A DNA stretch of 64,000 nucleotides. Origin: Herbinix sp. GTDB taxonomy: Bacteria; Bacillota; Clostridia; Lachnospirales; Lachnospiraceae. Below are positions 28,537 through 38,046 of this stretch, piece after piece; the stretch's first letter is position 1, and each line of letters starts with the position of its first letter. Position numbers and translations under genes: made by a program. Location of the stretch: positions 124,001 to 188,000 of the forward strand of contig JAQSYO010000004.1 of assembly GCA_029256105.1 (NCBI GenBank), given 5' to 3'. The notes beneath the pieces were generated by a model. That model was not told the DNA's origin, searched no databases, and saw nothing but the letters and a program-made list of their open reading frames with translations.

Positions 28537-28596
28537 ATTATAGTACCGATCTGATATTGTTATAAGTATCAGTAACGACAAACTTAATGGTATCAG
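28537..28596. promoter_or_regulatory. pdxS promoter region with TATCAGT operator-like repeats
   Basis: A minus-strand -10 TATAAT (28542-28537) lies next to an inverted repeat CTGATA (28551-28556)/TATCAG (28567-28572) and a further direct copy TATCAGT at 28591. The two direct copies start 24 bases apart, a spacing that places them on about the same face of the helix, as expected for a MocR/PdxR dimer site. Confidence 0.55.
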
Positions 28597-28695
28597 TTCT
28601 GCAAATAATCCTTTTTTGTTCCTTGGATAAATATAATGACTTAATGTGCAGAATATTGATTATAAAGTGTAGTTCATGAAAGGTGATAGCAAAGA

Positions 28696-30096
28696 ATGGA
28701 AATGTTAACCTTCCCGCTACAAACAGATAGCAAAATACCAATTTATCAACAACTATATACCTTTATAAAAACTGAAATTCAAACCGGACGAATTTCCTTT
28801 GATACAAAGCTCCCCTCCAAACGGAAGCTTTCTTCCTATCTTGGAATTAGTCAGAATACAATTCAGGCTGCCTATGATCAATTGATCGAAGAAGGCTATA
28901 TTCTCTCAATTGAGAAAAAGGGGTTCTTTGTATGCAAAATAGACCATCTTCAAAGAATCCAGGTGCAAAAACATAATGACCTTCTACAAAATAAAATAGA
29001 ACAATCTTCCGTGACTTATGATTTTTCCTATAACGGAGTTGATCTTCCCACTTTCCCTTTTGGTGTTTGGCGTAAGCTTATGAAAGAAGTCATTAACGAA
29101 TATGATTCAGAGCTTCTTAAGTTAAGTGATGGCTTAGGATATTCACGCTTAAGATCTGCGATTGCAAGGTATCTGCACCAATCCCGTGGTGTGAATTGTA
29201 AGGACAGTCAAATAATTATAAGCTCGGGTACCGAGTTCTTATTTCAATCCCTTATTCAGCTTTTTGATAAGGAAAGCATCTATGGTATTGAGAACCCAGG
29301 TTATGAGAAGTTAAATCAGTTGTTTATTGGAAACCGAGCTGCCTTTGGTTCAATAAAAATAGACCAGAATGGTATGATCCCCGAGGAGATAAATAAAAGT
29401 AATGCCAATGTTCTTTGCATTACTCCTGCTCACCAGTTTCCCTCCGGCGAAATTATGCCGATTAACCGCAGGATGCAATTACTCAATTGGGCAAATGAAT
29501 CTTCGGGAAGATATCTGATTGAAGATGATTATGACAGTGAATTCAAATACAGTGGTAAGCCCATTCCAGCGCTACAAGGGCTCGATACTAACGATAAGGT
29601 AATTTATATGGGTTCTCTTTCCAAGTCCCTCTCACCGACCATTCGTGTAAGTTATATGGTATTACCAACCCAGCTAATGAACAAATATAATGAAAAACTA
29701 TCTTATATACTCTGCCCTGTACCAATGATCGATCAGAAGGTGTTGTGCCGCTTTATTGAAGAGGGATATTTTGAAAGACACCTAAATAAAATGCGAAATA
29801 TTTATAAGAAAAAACGAGATACTCTTGTTAAAGCAATTACGGAATTAAATTGTAATATAGAAGTTCTAGGTTCCGATGCAGGTCTACATCTGCTACTTCA
29901 CGTACCGAATGGAATGTCTGAAAAGGAATTAATTACTTCTGCACTTATACAAGGTATTAAGGTTTATGGAATATCAAAATATTATTTTGATAAAGCTTCG
30001 ATGAATGATGTACCAACCATTTTGTTAGGCTTTGCTGCAATGCCTGAGTGTGAAATAAATAAGGCAGTTACTCTCCTTTGGAAGGCTTGGTTCTGA
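28696..30096 (+). CDS. pdxR: PdxR-like MocR family regulator
   Basis: A 466-residue MocR-type regulator: a GntR winged helix at residues 10-78 (IPIYQQLYTFIKTEIQTGRI, LPSKRKLSSYLGISQNTIQAAY) fused to a fold-type I aminotransferase-like domain from about residue 110. The PLP-binding lysine is Lys310 in GSLSKSLSP and the conserved DDYDSEF lies about 40 residues before it. The family binds PLP as co-regulator rather than catalysing transamination. Its position divergent from pdxST strongly suggests it activates pdxST when PLP is low and represses itself. ATG preceded by AAAGGTG; a TATAAT at 28632-28637 may be its -10. Confidence 0.9.
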   Translation: MEMLTFPLQTDSKIPIYQQLYTFIKTEIQTGRISFDTKLPSKRKLSSYLGISQNTIQAAYDQLIEEGYILSIEKKGFFVCKIDHLQRIQVQKHNDLLQNKIEQSSVTYDFSYNGVDLPTFPFGVWRKLMKEVINEYDSELLKLSDGLGYSRLRSAIARYLHQSRGVNCKDSQIIISSGTEFLFQSLIQLFDKESIYGIENPGYEKLNQLFIGNRAAFGSIKIDQNGMIPEEINKSNANVLCITPAHQFPSGEIMPINRRMQLLNWANESSGRYLIEDDYDSEFKYSGKPIPALQGLDTNDKVIYMGSLSKSLSPTIRVSYMVLPTQLMNKYNEKLSYILCPVPMIDQKVLCRFIEEGYFERHLNKMRNIYKKKRDTLVKAITELNCNIEVLGSDAGLHLLLHVPNGMSEKELITSALIQGIKVYGISKYYFDKASMNDVPTILLGFAAMPECEINKAVTLLWKAWF

Positions 30097-30182
30097 TATC
30101 GATTTATTAATAAAAATATAGCGAAAGCTTATTCATCTAAAATACGAATGCTTTTCTCTCACTTTTGAAATGAGGTTATTAT

Positions 30183-31826
30183 ATGAATCCCAAACACGAA
30201 AAGATAAGTATGTATTTATTTTACACCTTAATTATGATAGAAATTATTATAGTAGCTTTCATGAGTTTCAAGCGGCATGAAAATCTTTCCTTTAGCAACG
30301 AACCTTTATATCTAATGGATAAAGACTGGTCGTACATGAATAAAAGTGGTTCAATACAAATTATCGATCTTCCCATCAAACTAAGTGCTGGAAAGGAGAA
30401 AACCGTTATTATCAGTCATCAACTGCCGCAACTCCGCCATCGTTCCACCCTGGGTATCCTTACAACACATCAAAATATTACGGCATATATTGATAATGAG
30501 ATAATTTATTCAAGAATCAACCAATCCGACAACCATTTATTCAATATTCCGAAAGGACGTACTTGGGACATCATACCACTGCCAACGGATGCAGAGGGTA
30601 AGAATATAATACTAAAGTTTAGTTCTGAATATGAGGAATATGCAGGTATAATTAACGACGTTCAATTAGGAACAAAAGCTTCCATTCTGCTCCATAATAT
30701 ACAAACCTTTGGAGTGAGCTTCGTAATTTCCATACTCATTTTAATTAGTGGTTTCTTTTTAGTTATTGTCTATTACTTTTTAAAGAAGTTATTGATTGCC
30801 AATAAGTCTATTTTGTATCTTGGTTGGTTTTCTATTCTGGCATCTATTTGGATGATAATGGAAAGTAATTTAACGCAGATTTTTTTAAGTAATGCATTTA
30901 CTATTTCAGCACTTAACTATCTCTCCTTAATGACATTCCCTATTCCCCTTCTGTTTTTTATCGCATCGATAGACAATTATCATTATAAGCGAGTTATTAC
31001 AAGCGCTATTTATTTTTTCATCGGTAATGCTTTTCTATTGATATTCTTGCAAACTTTTAATATTGTCGATTTCCATGAAAGCTTACTCTTCCTGCATATA
31101 GAATTATTTATTATCCTTAGTATTATTTTTTCCACACTATGTCTGGAGTTGTACCATTATAAGAATACTCGGATTAAGATTCTTACCCTTTCTTTGGGCA
31201 TATTATTTGCTTTTGGATTTGTAGAATTAATTACCTTTAATTTTCAGACCGAAACGATTTCTGGTGAATTCTTTCAGATAGGATTTTTAATTTTTGACAC
31301 TTTATTTTTCTGGAGTACTTTAAGAAAGGTCGTAGAGGTAATTAAACTTAGTGAAACAGCTAAATTTTATAAGATGCTTGCAACCAGAGATCCTTTGACG
31401 AACTGCAGAAGTCGTGTCTCCTATGAAAAGGATTTAGAACATATCGATCTGGAACGTAATATAGTAATCTTCTTAGCCGATGTAAATTATATGAAGCAAG
31501 TTAATGATACTTACGGACATCATGCTGGTGATGAAGTAATTATTCTTTGTAGCCAATGCTTATTAAAGGCCTTTGGTCGCCGGGTTTACCGAATCGGTGG
31601 TGATGAATTTGTTTGTATTGATTATGACCTTACGAAAGAGAATATTGAAGCAATACTAAATACTTTCTTACTCGAATGTAAAAAAGCGAATGAGGATACT
31701 CCTTATACTTTTGAAGTATCCGTTGGGTATGCTTTTTATGAAAGATCTGTAGATAAGAATATTTATGACACTGTAAAACGAGCTGATAAAGATATGTATG
31801 AAAGAAAATCGCAGATGAAGATTTAA
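30183..31826 (+). CDS. Membrane diguanylate cyclase with 7TM-type sensor
   Basis: A 547-residue signalling protein making cyclic di-GMP. Residues 13-30 are a first membrane helix, about 35-175 an extracytoplasmic beta-rich sensor, then seven membrane helices at about 183-400 (7TMR-DISM arrangement), then the GGDEF domain from DPLTNCRSR. The signature GGDEF is intact at 472-476, so it should be active. The RxxD product-inhibition site normally five residues before GGDEF is absent (RRVYRIGGDEF), so feedback inhibition is not expected. Monocistronic, 87 bases after pdxR; start ATG with GAGGTT. Ligand unknown; such sensors often bind carbohydrates. Confidence 0.9.
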   Translation: MNPKHEKISMYLFYTLIMIEIIIVAFMSFKRHENLSFSNEPLYLMDKDWSYMNKSGSIQIIDLPIKLSAGKEKTVIISHQLPQLRHRSTLGILTTHQNITAYIDNEIIYSRINQSDNHLFNIPKGRTWDIIPLPTDAEGKNIILKFSSEYEEYAGIINDVQLGTKASILLHNIQTFGVSFVISILILISGFFLVIVYYFLKKLLIANKSILYLGWFSILASIWMIMESNLTQIFLSNAFTISALNYLSLMTFPIPLLFFIASIDNYHYKRVITSAIYFFIGNAFLLIFLQTFNIVDFHESLLFLHIELFIILSIIFSTLCLELYHYKNTRIKILTLSLGILFAFGFVELITFNFQTETISGEFFQIGFLIFDTLFFWSTLRKVVEVIKLSETAKFYKMLATRDPLTNCRSRVSYEKDLEHIDLERNIVIFLADVNYMKQVNDTYGHHAGDEVIILCSQCLLKAFGRRVYRIGGDEFVCIDYDLTKENIEAILNTFLLECKKANEDTPYTFEVSVGYAFYERSVDKNIYDTVKRADKDMYERKSQMKI

Positions 31827-31876
31827 TTCAGATTAAATGCACTTCAAATGAATGATGATGAAACAGAGCAAAAAGA

Positions 31877-31898
31877 CTGTTGCAATAAAATGCAACAG
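31877..31898 (-). terminator. Terminator after the YgjP-like gene
   Basis: CTGTTGCA (31877-31884) pairs with TGCAACAG (31891-31898); on the minus strand TCTTTTT follows. Also serves the convergent diguanylate cyclase gene. Confidence 0.8.
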
Positions 31899-31908
31899 CC
31901 CCTATTTA

Positions 31909-32598
31909 TTATTCCATTCCGTTTAATTCTTTTTTGATTGTTCTCCATTGTGGCAGAAATTGGTCCATATAACCTTTGAATACGCTATTATGGCTCCGTT
32001 CCAAAAGATGAACCAGTTCATGTACAACGACATACTCCAGACATTTTGGAGGCTTTTTGGCCAATTGTAGATTTAAGCAAATATTCTTACTTCGGATATT
32101 GCAGACTCCCCAACGGGTCTTCATATCTCGAATATTCCAACTGTTTGACATTACACCAATGATGCTCTCCCACTTTGATATTAAGGTAGGAATTTCTTGT
32201 TGTAAAGCCTTCTTATACCAACCCTCCATAAATCGGGATTTTTGTTCAGTTGTGCTGCCTTTCTTCACATACAGGATTAAATTTTCACCTTCAAAGCCAA
32301 TTGTCTGTCGTGTATTTGTTTCAGTTATAATCAAATTGAATTTTATGCCCCAAACATAGATTTCATCCCCTGACACAAATTCCAGTTTCTGATGGGTATG
32401 TCTCTCCCCAATCTTTCTTTGTTGTAATTCAATCCAATCAAGCTTTGACGTGACAAATCGCTTTATCTCTTCCTCACTCATCTTTACAGGTGCTGAGATA
32501 TGAACCCTCCCATCCGGAGGAAGAATTCTAAGATACATATTCTTAATTCTCTTCTTTTCAAGTTCGATTGGAATATTACTGATAATTAGTTGTTTCAT
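31909..32598 (-). CDS. YgjP-like (DUF45) zinc metallopeptidase family protein
   Basis: A 229-residue soluble protein of the M48-related YgjP/DUF45 group. The zinc motif HELVH lies near residue 191 with a downstream glutamate-containing segment (LLERSHNSVF) and the typical end KGYMDQFLPQWRTIKKEL. The preceding RWGVCN segment (usually TRWGSC) is also a family mark. Members often neighbour restriction enzymes, but none is present here; physiological substrate unknown. ATG with TAGGAG. The NYN gene ends 63 bases upstream on the same strand, so the two may be cotranscribed. Confidence 0.88.
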   Translation of the reverse strand: MKQLIISNIPIELEKKRIKNMYLRILPPDGRVHISAPVKMSEEEIKRFVTSKLDWIELQQRKIGERHTHQKLEFVSGDEIYVWGIKFNLIITETNTRQTIGFEGENLILYVKKGSTTEQKSRFMEGWYKKALQQEIPTLISKWESIIGVMSNSWNIRDMKTRWGVCNIRSKNICLNLQLAKKPPKCLEYVVVHELVHLLERSHNSVFKGYMDQFLPQWRTIKKELNGME

Positions 32599-32661
32599 GT
32601 GTACTCCTAAACAAAATAGATCTATGCTTTTAAGAAAAAAATCTAAGCTTTCAAACGAAAA

Positions 32662-33591
32662 CTAGCCCCTCTTCTTATATATTCGCTTTCTCTTCACTGG
32701 TGCTATCGATGTTTCTTGGGCTTTTACGTCTGGTTTTTGCTCAACATTAGGTTTTAAAGAAACCCACATAGAGCTTCCACCTTTCCCGTTCGTATTAATT
32801 TCAAGAAAATCGAATTTCTTCAAAAATTTAGATAATTTTGTATCACCATAATTTCTAACGTCGAAATCAGGATATCGTTTTACTAGTCTGCTTCCGAGTT
32901 CACCCATGTTCATCTTTTGATCTTCTTCATCCACTTCGTTCATCATCTTTAAGATTGCCGATTTGATAACACTGATATCCGTCATATTCTTTCCACCGTC
33001 GATTGTCGTTTCGGATACGCCAGCATTCTTAACAACTTTATTACTATTCTCTATCTCAATGTCTTTCTCTTTCTTCGGTTCAATCTTACCATTTTTATCT
33101 GGAATTAAATTATTTTTTATATTATTTTCTTCAAGCTCCATACTCTTCTTTTCGGTTTCAGCTAGTACATCAAGATATTTAAACTGATTGCAGGCTGCAA
33201 TGAAAGGCTTTGGTGTCTTTCTCTCACCCATTCCTACGATCATCATTCCTGACTCACGAAGTCTGGATGCCAGTTTTGTGAAATCACTATCACTAGATAC
33301 AATACAGAAACCTTCCACATTTCCTGAATAGAGAATGTCCATCGCATCAATAATCATAGCGGAATCGGTTGCATTTTTACCAACCGTATAGCCGTACTGC
33401 TGCACAGGTGTTACAGAGTTTTCTAATAGTACATCCTTCCAAGAACCAGCACTGGGTTTCGTCCAATCACCATAAATACGCTTATAAGTTGCTACTCCAT
33501 AATTTGATATCTCATCTAAGATATATTTGATATATTTTGCAGATACATTATCCGCATCAATTAATACAGCAAATCGTTTTTCTCCCAGCAT
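32662..33591 (-). CDS. NYN-domain putative ribonuclease with OST-HTH domain
   Basis: A 309-residue protein with an N-terminal NYN (PIN-like) nuclease domain, residues 6-145: acidic residues in VLIDADN (9-15), DSAMIIDAMD, and SSDSDFTKLA match the metal-binding set. After a charged linker (150-200) comes an OST-HTH/LOTUS-type domain at about 205-275 (MGELGSRLVKRYPDFDVRNYG, FLEINTNG), a fold that binds RNA, especially G-quadruplex RNA in other systems. The tail is basic. This NYN-OST-HTH arrangement is common in bacteria yet poorly understood; an RNA decay role is inferred. Start ATG with TAGGAGG. Confidence 0.88.
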   Translation of the reverse strand: MLGEKRFAVLIDADNVSAKYIKYILDEISNYGVATYKRIYGDWTKPSAGSWKDVLLENSVTPVQQYGYTVGKNATDSAMIIDAMDILYSGNVEGFCIVSSDSDFTKLASRLRESGMMIVGMGERKTPKPFIAACNQFKYLDVLAETEKKSMELEENNIKNNLIPDKNGKIEPKKEKDIEIENSNKVVKNAGVSETTIDGGKNMTDISVIKSAILKMMNEVDEEDQKMNMGELGSRLVKRYPDFDVRNYGDTKLSKFLKKFDFLEINTNGKGGSSMWVSLKPNVEQKPDVKAQETSIAPVKRKRIYKKRG

Positions 33592-33964
33592 CTTCGGCCT
33601 CCTAGTTTTTATAATACGAAAAGGTTATTCTTAATTCTACCCCCAATACTTATTTCTGTAAACCTAATTTACCAAAATACAGTAATTTTCTTTTGTGTTG
33701 ATTTCTCCGAATATTCTACTTTTCTGTATTATTTTTACGAAATATTTCGCTCAGTACACTTTCTAAAACAATCTATTTAAGTCCGCTTATATAATACTCT
33801 GGCTAACAATTTTATTGTAAGACAAAGTGTGATATCGTTCCGTAATATACTTAGACATTTAAATATTGATAATAGCAGGTATTTGTATTACTATAAACAT
33901 AAAATATAAAATTAGCAAGTGATGTAAGTATCTCTACTATACGAATTGATTAAATGGAGGTTTT
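33592..33964. other. Intergenic region, 373 bases, no gene seen
   Basis: AT-rich gap between divergent genes. I see no open frame with a ribosome site, no strong hairpin and no convincing promoter beyond the TGGAGG site of the next gene. Confidence 0.5.
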
Positions 33965-35032
33965 ATGAGTAAAATCAGATTTGCAATTATTGGTAATGGG
34001 TACCGCGCCATGGCATATTTAAGGGTTGGACTAGCTTTACCGGAAGATTTTGAAGTTACCTCAGTTCTTTTTCGTAATCAAGAGAAAGCGACTGCCTTCT
34101 CGAATACATATTCTATTCCGGTTGCTTTATCTCTAAACGACTGCCTCGCAACCAAACCAGATTTTGTTATCATTGCAATTGGTCGAGAAGCCATTCCTGC
34201 AATGATGCACGAATTAATGACTCTGGGGATGCCGATGCTCGTTGAAACCCCTCCTGCGGTTATGTATGAGGATTTATTAACGTTATGGCAGAAATCACAG
34301 GAATTTAATGCAAAAATCCAAGTGGCGGAACAATATTTTCTGCACCCTCTCTATCAGGCAAAGCTTAAGGCTTTATCCCAAGGGATTCTAGGAGATCTTA
34401 CAAACCTCTCAATTTCCTGGGCACACGATTATCATGGGGTAAGTCTTATCCGCAAATTACTTGGAGTGAACTTCGAAACTGCTAAGATTTATGGAAAGAA
34501 TTATCAGTTTCCGGTAACCGTAACCGATTCCAGAATCGGAATTAAAACAAATGGCGATGTAGTTACTGCAAACAGAGCTCGTTATACTTTTGAATTTGCA
34601 AATGGTAAAGTGGCATACTACGATTTTGCCTCGGACATACAGTACCGTTCCAAAATTCGCACACGTCACCTTAATATTCAAGGAATTCGTGGTGAAATGG
34701 ATGATCTCACGGTCCGTTCCTTAACTTCCGATAATCAACCAATACTTCAAAACTTTCAGGTAACAGAAGATATTAATACACTTACTACCTATTCTGTGAA
34801 TCTGGGGAATGAATGCCTTTATACAAATCCCCTTGTTCATGCCAGACTAACAGATGATGAGATTGCAATAGCAAACTGCTTAATCGGAATGCAAAATTAT
34901 ATCCTAACCGATAAGGACTTCTACTCCTTTGCGGAGGGTTGTCAAGATACCTATTTCTGGCTTTTAATGCAGGAAGCCTTACAGAAACCAAACATTACTA
35001 TCCAATCAAAACAACAGCCCTGGAATTCTTAA
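33965..35032 (+). CDS. Gfo/Idh/MocA family oxidoreductase
   Basis: A 355-residue NAD(P)-dependent dehydrogenase-like protein. The Rossmann domain starts FAIIGNGYRAMAYL (7-20); the middle strand FVIIAIGREAIPAMM and the TLGMPMLVETP segment follow. In most family members the motif is EKP with a catalytic lysine; here it reads ETP (94-96), so the lysine is absent and activity may differ or be lost. The C-terminal alpha/beta domain starts near residue 125 with the EQYFLHP segment. Probably acts on a sugar or cyclitol, substrate unknown. Single gene with TGGAGG ribosome site and its own terminator. Confidence 0.88.
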   Translation: MSKIRFAIIGNGYRAMAYLRVGLALPEDFEVTSVLFRNQEKATAFSNTYSIPVALSLNDCLATKPDFVIIAIGREAIPAMMHELMTLGMPMLVETPPAVMYEDLLTLWQKSQEFNAKIQVAEQYFLHPLYQAKLKALSQGILGDLTNLSISWAHDYHGVSLIRKLLGVNFETAKIYGKNYQFPVTVTDSRIGIKTNGDVVTANRARYTFEFANGKVAYYDFASDIQYRSKIRTRHLNIQGIRGEMDDLTVRSLTSDNQPILQNFQVTEDINTLTTYSVNLGNECLYTNPLVHARLTDDEIAIANCLIGMQNYILTDKDFYSFAEGCQDTYFWLLMQEALQKPNITIQSKQQPWNS

Positions 35033-35042
35033 TGCTAAAAAA

Positions 35043-35085
35043 ACTGACTTACTGGAGGTGTATGCACTCCGTATAAGTCAGCTTT
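35043..35085 (+). terminator. Terminator after the Gfo/Idh/MocA gene
   Basis: CTGACTTA (35043-35050) pairs with TAAGTCAG (35073-35080), with an inner GGAG/CTCC helix; CTTTAAAAT follows. Confidence 0.7.
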
Positions 35086-35101
35086 AAAATATATTACTAC
35101 T

Positions 35102-37027
35102 TTATTTTTCAACGATATAGGGTCTCATCATTTCATTATCTTCATGATCAATGATATGGCAATGCCAAACATATCCCGGCCCACTACTTGGATCAAAGGG
35201 ATAATAATTTTTTCCTGGAGATACCTGGCAATTTGGAGTGTCTTGTGGCGCAAATCTTACCCAAATACGCGTTACCTGACCTGGATTCATACGAACTGTA
35301 TCTTTCCATCCCGATTCATTTTCATCTGGGTCTATTGGTTTTCCAAGGAGATATGGGTCAATTGGAAGCACCTCCGTTGGTTGTTCAAGGGGAAGTATAC
35401 CATTCAATTCCTCCCATTTTTTTTGATACTCTTCCATATCAAAATTCTGACGATTATGCAATTGGAATTGTACCAAATGTAGATGAATAGGGTGCGTATC
35501 CATTGTCAGATTGACGATACACCACTCCTCAGTTGAGCCAACTCTAGGTGTTTCTGTAATCGGTGCAGACCACTTTTGTCCATTCAATAATACAATTGTC
35601 GGACCATTCGGTCCTGTTACTTCATTCAGTGTCAATATTCTCTTAGGTGTATTCGGTTTTAAATTAGTAATACAATTTAATCGATCGGGAAGCATGCATG
35701 GTTTTATCGGTTCCGGTGCGTCAAAGGGTATTGTAAATTGCATTATCTGTCCTACGGTATTCGGATCAGGACTGTCACCGTCAGGGAATGGGGCGTTTGC
35801 ATTGTTTTGAAGCAGGATGGAGGTTCCAGGCTCTATTTCCGAAAAATCCACTAATATATCTGCACGTTCCGCAGGTGCAAGTAGAAGAGAATTTAGTTCA
35901 ACCGGTTCAGACAGAAATCCTCCGTCACTCCCTATTTGAATAAAATGCATGCCATTGGACATTTTTAAGTTATAGAAACGTGCATTTGATCCGTTTAATA
36001 CACGGAAACGGTATTGGCGACGATCTACATTTAGATTTGGCCAAACTTTCCCATTGACCATAATAGTATCTCCGAAGAATTCCGGATCCCAATAGGGATG
36101 TAGCTCTGGATTATCGCCGACATTAGTAAATCGTAACGAGCCATCGGTGTTAAACATTCTATCTTGTATTACTATTGGAATTTCATACTTTCCGCATGGT
36201 AAATTCATCTGACTTTCTGGATATAAGCAATCATGTTTACATCTGTCACCATCTCGGAGCAAATAAAAACCAGCCAAACCTGCATAAACATTCAATCTGG
36301 TAATTCCCAGGGCATGATCATGATACCATAATGTCGTAGGCTGCTGCTTATTTGGATAGGTGTTAATTGATTTTTTATAAGCTGGTCCAAATATATGATT
36401 ATACGTGAACCAAGCATCCGGATGGCCGTCATTCACGGAGGCCACTTCTCCTCCATGCAGATGCGTCACCGTTGGTACTGGTATTTGAGCCTTTATAAAT
36501 CCTGGTGGAAATTGTGGCCAGGGCTTTGGCGGATCCATTGGCATATCATTCGGATTTGCCCAGTGCAAGGTAGGATCGACTGCAAATAGATGTTTTCCTT
36601 TTAATTTGTTTATCCATTTTACCTTTACTGGTATTCCTCTAATTGCTTCAATAGTACTCCCAGGGGAGCTTCTACTATACTTTACTTGACCAGTCTTAGA
36701 ATCCTTAATATAGCCTCCATACCCCCATACCTTTGTCTTTGGGAAACCTTCTGGAAGAATTTGTTGTTTAAACTCACTGATATCGATTCGATAACAATGT
36801 GTCTCCTTGCAATGCTTTAATTCATTCCCCTTTTTATGGTAATTCATAACTTCAGGTTTATAAACTTCAGGTTTCACTAACTGATTTACGTATTTTGGTA
36901 TTTTTGCTGGATCTAATTGAGTAGGTCGTCTAAAAAGTATTTTATTTGATTTATTTTTTATTGAATATTTAAAATCACAAATTTTATTCTTCATGTCAGA
37001 ATATAAACGCTCTGCAGAATAAATCAT
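35102..37027 (-). CDS. Multicopper oxidase, CotA-like laccase
   Basis: A 641-residue three-cupredoxin multicopper oxidase. Copper ligands are complete: HLHGG, LWYHDHALG, HPIHLH and the C-terminal HCHIIDHEDNEMM with the type 1 Cys623 and Met633. The order and the PDAWFT and GLAGFYLLRD segments resemble the Bacillus spore coat laccase CotA and bilirubin-oxidase-like enzymes, but the N-terminus is about 100 residues longer. No signal peptide, which fits a spore coat protein made in the mother cell. It oxidises phenolics, bilirubin or Mn in relatives. Single gene; ATG with TTAGGAGG. An O2-dependent enzyme in an apparent anaerobe is consistent with coat assembly during exposure to air. Confidence 0.92.
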   Translation of the reverse strand: MIYSAERLYSDMKNKICDFKYSIKNKSNKILFRRPTQLDPAKIPKYVNQLVKPEVYKPEVMNYHKKGNELKHCKETHCYRIDISEFKQQILPEGFPKTKVWGYGGYIKDSKTGQVKYSRSSPGSTIEAIRGIPVKVKWINKLKGKHLFAVDPTLHWANPNDMPMDPPKPWPQFPPGFIKAQIPVPTVTHLHGGEVASVNDGHPDAWFTYNHIFGPAYKKSINTYPNKQQPTTLWYHDHALGITRLNVYAGLAGFYLLRDGDRCKHDCLYPESQMNLPCGKYEIPIVIQDRMFNTDGSLRFTNVGDNPELHPYWDPEFFGDTIMVNGKVWPNLNVDRRQYRFRVLNGSNARFYNLKMSNGMHFIQIGSDGGFLSEPVELNSLLLAPAERADILVDFSEIEPGTSILLQNNANAPFPDGDSPDPNTVGQIMQFTIPFDAPEPIKPCMLPDRLNCITNLKPNTPKRILTLNEVTGPNGPTIVLLNGQKWSAPITETPRVGSTEEWCIVNLTMDTHPIHLHLVQFQLHNRQNFDMEEYQKKWEELNGILPLEQPTEVLPIDPYLLGKPIDPDENESGWKDTVRMNPGQVTRIWVRFAPQDTPNCQVSPGKNYYPFDPSSGPGYVWHCHIIDHEDNEMMRPYIVEK

Positions 37028-37112
37028 ACAATTACATCCTCCTAATTATCTACATATTTATTATATGTAAATATCACAGGACGGTTCTATATTCGACAAT
37101 TGCATATATTTC

Positions 37113-37373
37113 CTATAAGGAATTATAAAAATCTTTCAATTCCTTCTTTATTTCCTTGGAAAGTAAGTTATCTTTTATTCCTACAACCGCTCCTTCTAAT
37201 CCATATAGCATATGTAGACACGCCGTTGGGTCCTTTTGCCTAATCCATAGAAATGCTTCCTTACTACCTACCTTCCTTAATTCCTCCGGTGTATGGATAC
37301 CGATTTCATTAAGCAGTGTATCTGTTACCTTGCCGATATTGGGTAACTCCTGTAATTTATTAATAATACTCAT
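37113..37373 (-). CDS. TfoX C-terminal domain protein
   Basis: An 86-residue protein that is only the TfoX_C domain (helix-hairpin-helix-like): LQELPNIGKVTDTLLNEIGI, TPEELRKVGSKEAFLW and the end YGLEGAVVGI. In gamma-proteobacteria TfoX/Sxy controls competence, but stand-alone TfoX_C proteins in Firmicutes have no known role. Start choice is uncertain: the ATG at 37373 directly abuts AAGGAGG, which is too close, while a TTG at 37388 lacks a site; an ATT two codons later would have good spacing. Twenty-five bases after the MBL-fold gene, likely the same transcript. Confidence 0.8.
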   Translation of the reverse strand: MSIINKLQELPNIGKVTDTLLNEIGIHTPEELRKVGSKEAFLWIRQKDPTACLHMLYGLEGAVVGIKDNLLSKEIKKELKDFYNSL

Positions 37374-37398
37374 CCTCCTTACATCCAATTATACATAT

Positions 37399-38046
37399 CT
37401 ACTTCGATAGGATACCTAAAATCGTATTAATAACGTCCTTATTAAGTACGGTATTATGTCCTGACACACAGGTATCAAAATCCAAGGTCTGATATTTAAG
37501 AAGCGTATTAATATACTGATTGCTCTCTAATTCAAGACTTGGTATTAACTCTTCCATATTATCCCCTATATTGTCCCCAACGTTGATTACACCCTCTTCC
37601 TCATCTATTACACTAATAGAATCCTGGGTATGACCCGGTGTATAAATTAATCTGATTTTATCCTCTGGAAAGTATAATTCGTCCTTAAAAGTCAAACTGG
37701 GAAGGCAACACTTCGCCTCACCTTGTATGAAACTTGCGTTTTTGTTAATCATTTCCTCCCATTTCTCTGCTATCCTCTCTCTGCAAAGTTGGTGGGAAAT
37801 AATAATACAATCTGAAAAGGTATCGTTACCCCAGATATGATCCCAATGATAGTGGGTATTGATTAAGATAATTTGCTTATTATCCTTCTTTATAGTTTCA
37901 ATAATTGGCTCAACTGATTGCGTTCCTAAACCGGAATCAATGACATAATTATATTTGTTCGCTTGAATTAAATGCAGGTTTAGGTCCCAGGTTCCGTTAT
38001 CAAATGTATAAAGTGTAGATCTATTTTTAATCTTGCTAATTTTCAT
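37399..38046 (-). CDS. Metallo-beta-lactamase-fold hydrolase
   Basis: A 215-residue MBL-fold enzyme. Zinc ligands: THYHWDH (His65, His67, Asp69, His70), YTPGHTQDS about residue 142 and the later SGHNT. The Asp in NVGDN supplies the bridging ligand. Size and motifs fit the glyoxalase II-like/quorum-lactonase superfamily; substrate cannot be inferred. First gene of a pair with the TfoX_C protein. ATG start with TAGGAG. No signal peptide, so cytoplasmic. Confidence 0.9.
   Translation of the reverse strand: MKISKIKNRSTLYTFDNGTWDLNLHLIQANKYNYVIDSGLGTQSVEPIIETIKKDNKQIILINTHYHWDHIWGNDTFSDCIIISHQLCRERIAEKWEEMINKNASFIQGEAKCCLPSLTFKDELYFPEDKIRLIYTPGHTQDSISVIDEEEGVINVGDNIGDNMEELIPSLELESNQYINTLLKYQTLDFDTCVSGHNTVLNKDVINTILGILSK

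Noticed and set aside
35511..35810. Plus-strand open frames inside the multicopper oxidase
   Set aside because: Shadows of the coding strand; the copper motifs fix the minus-strand gene.
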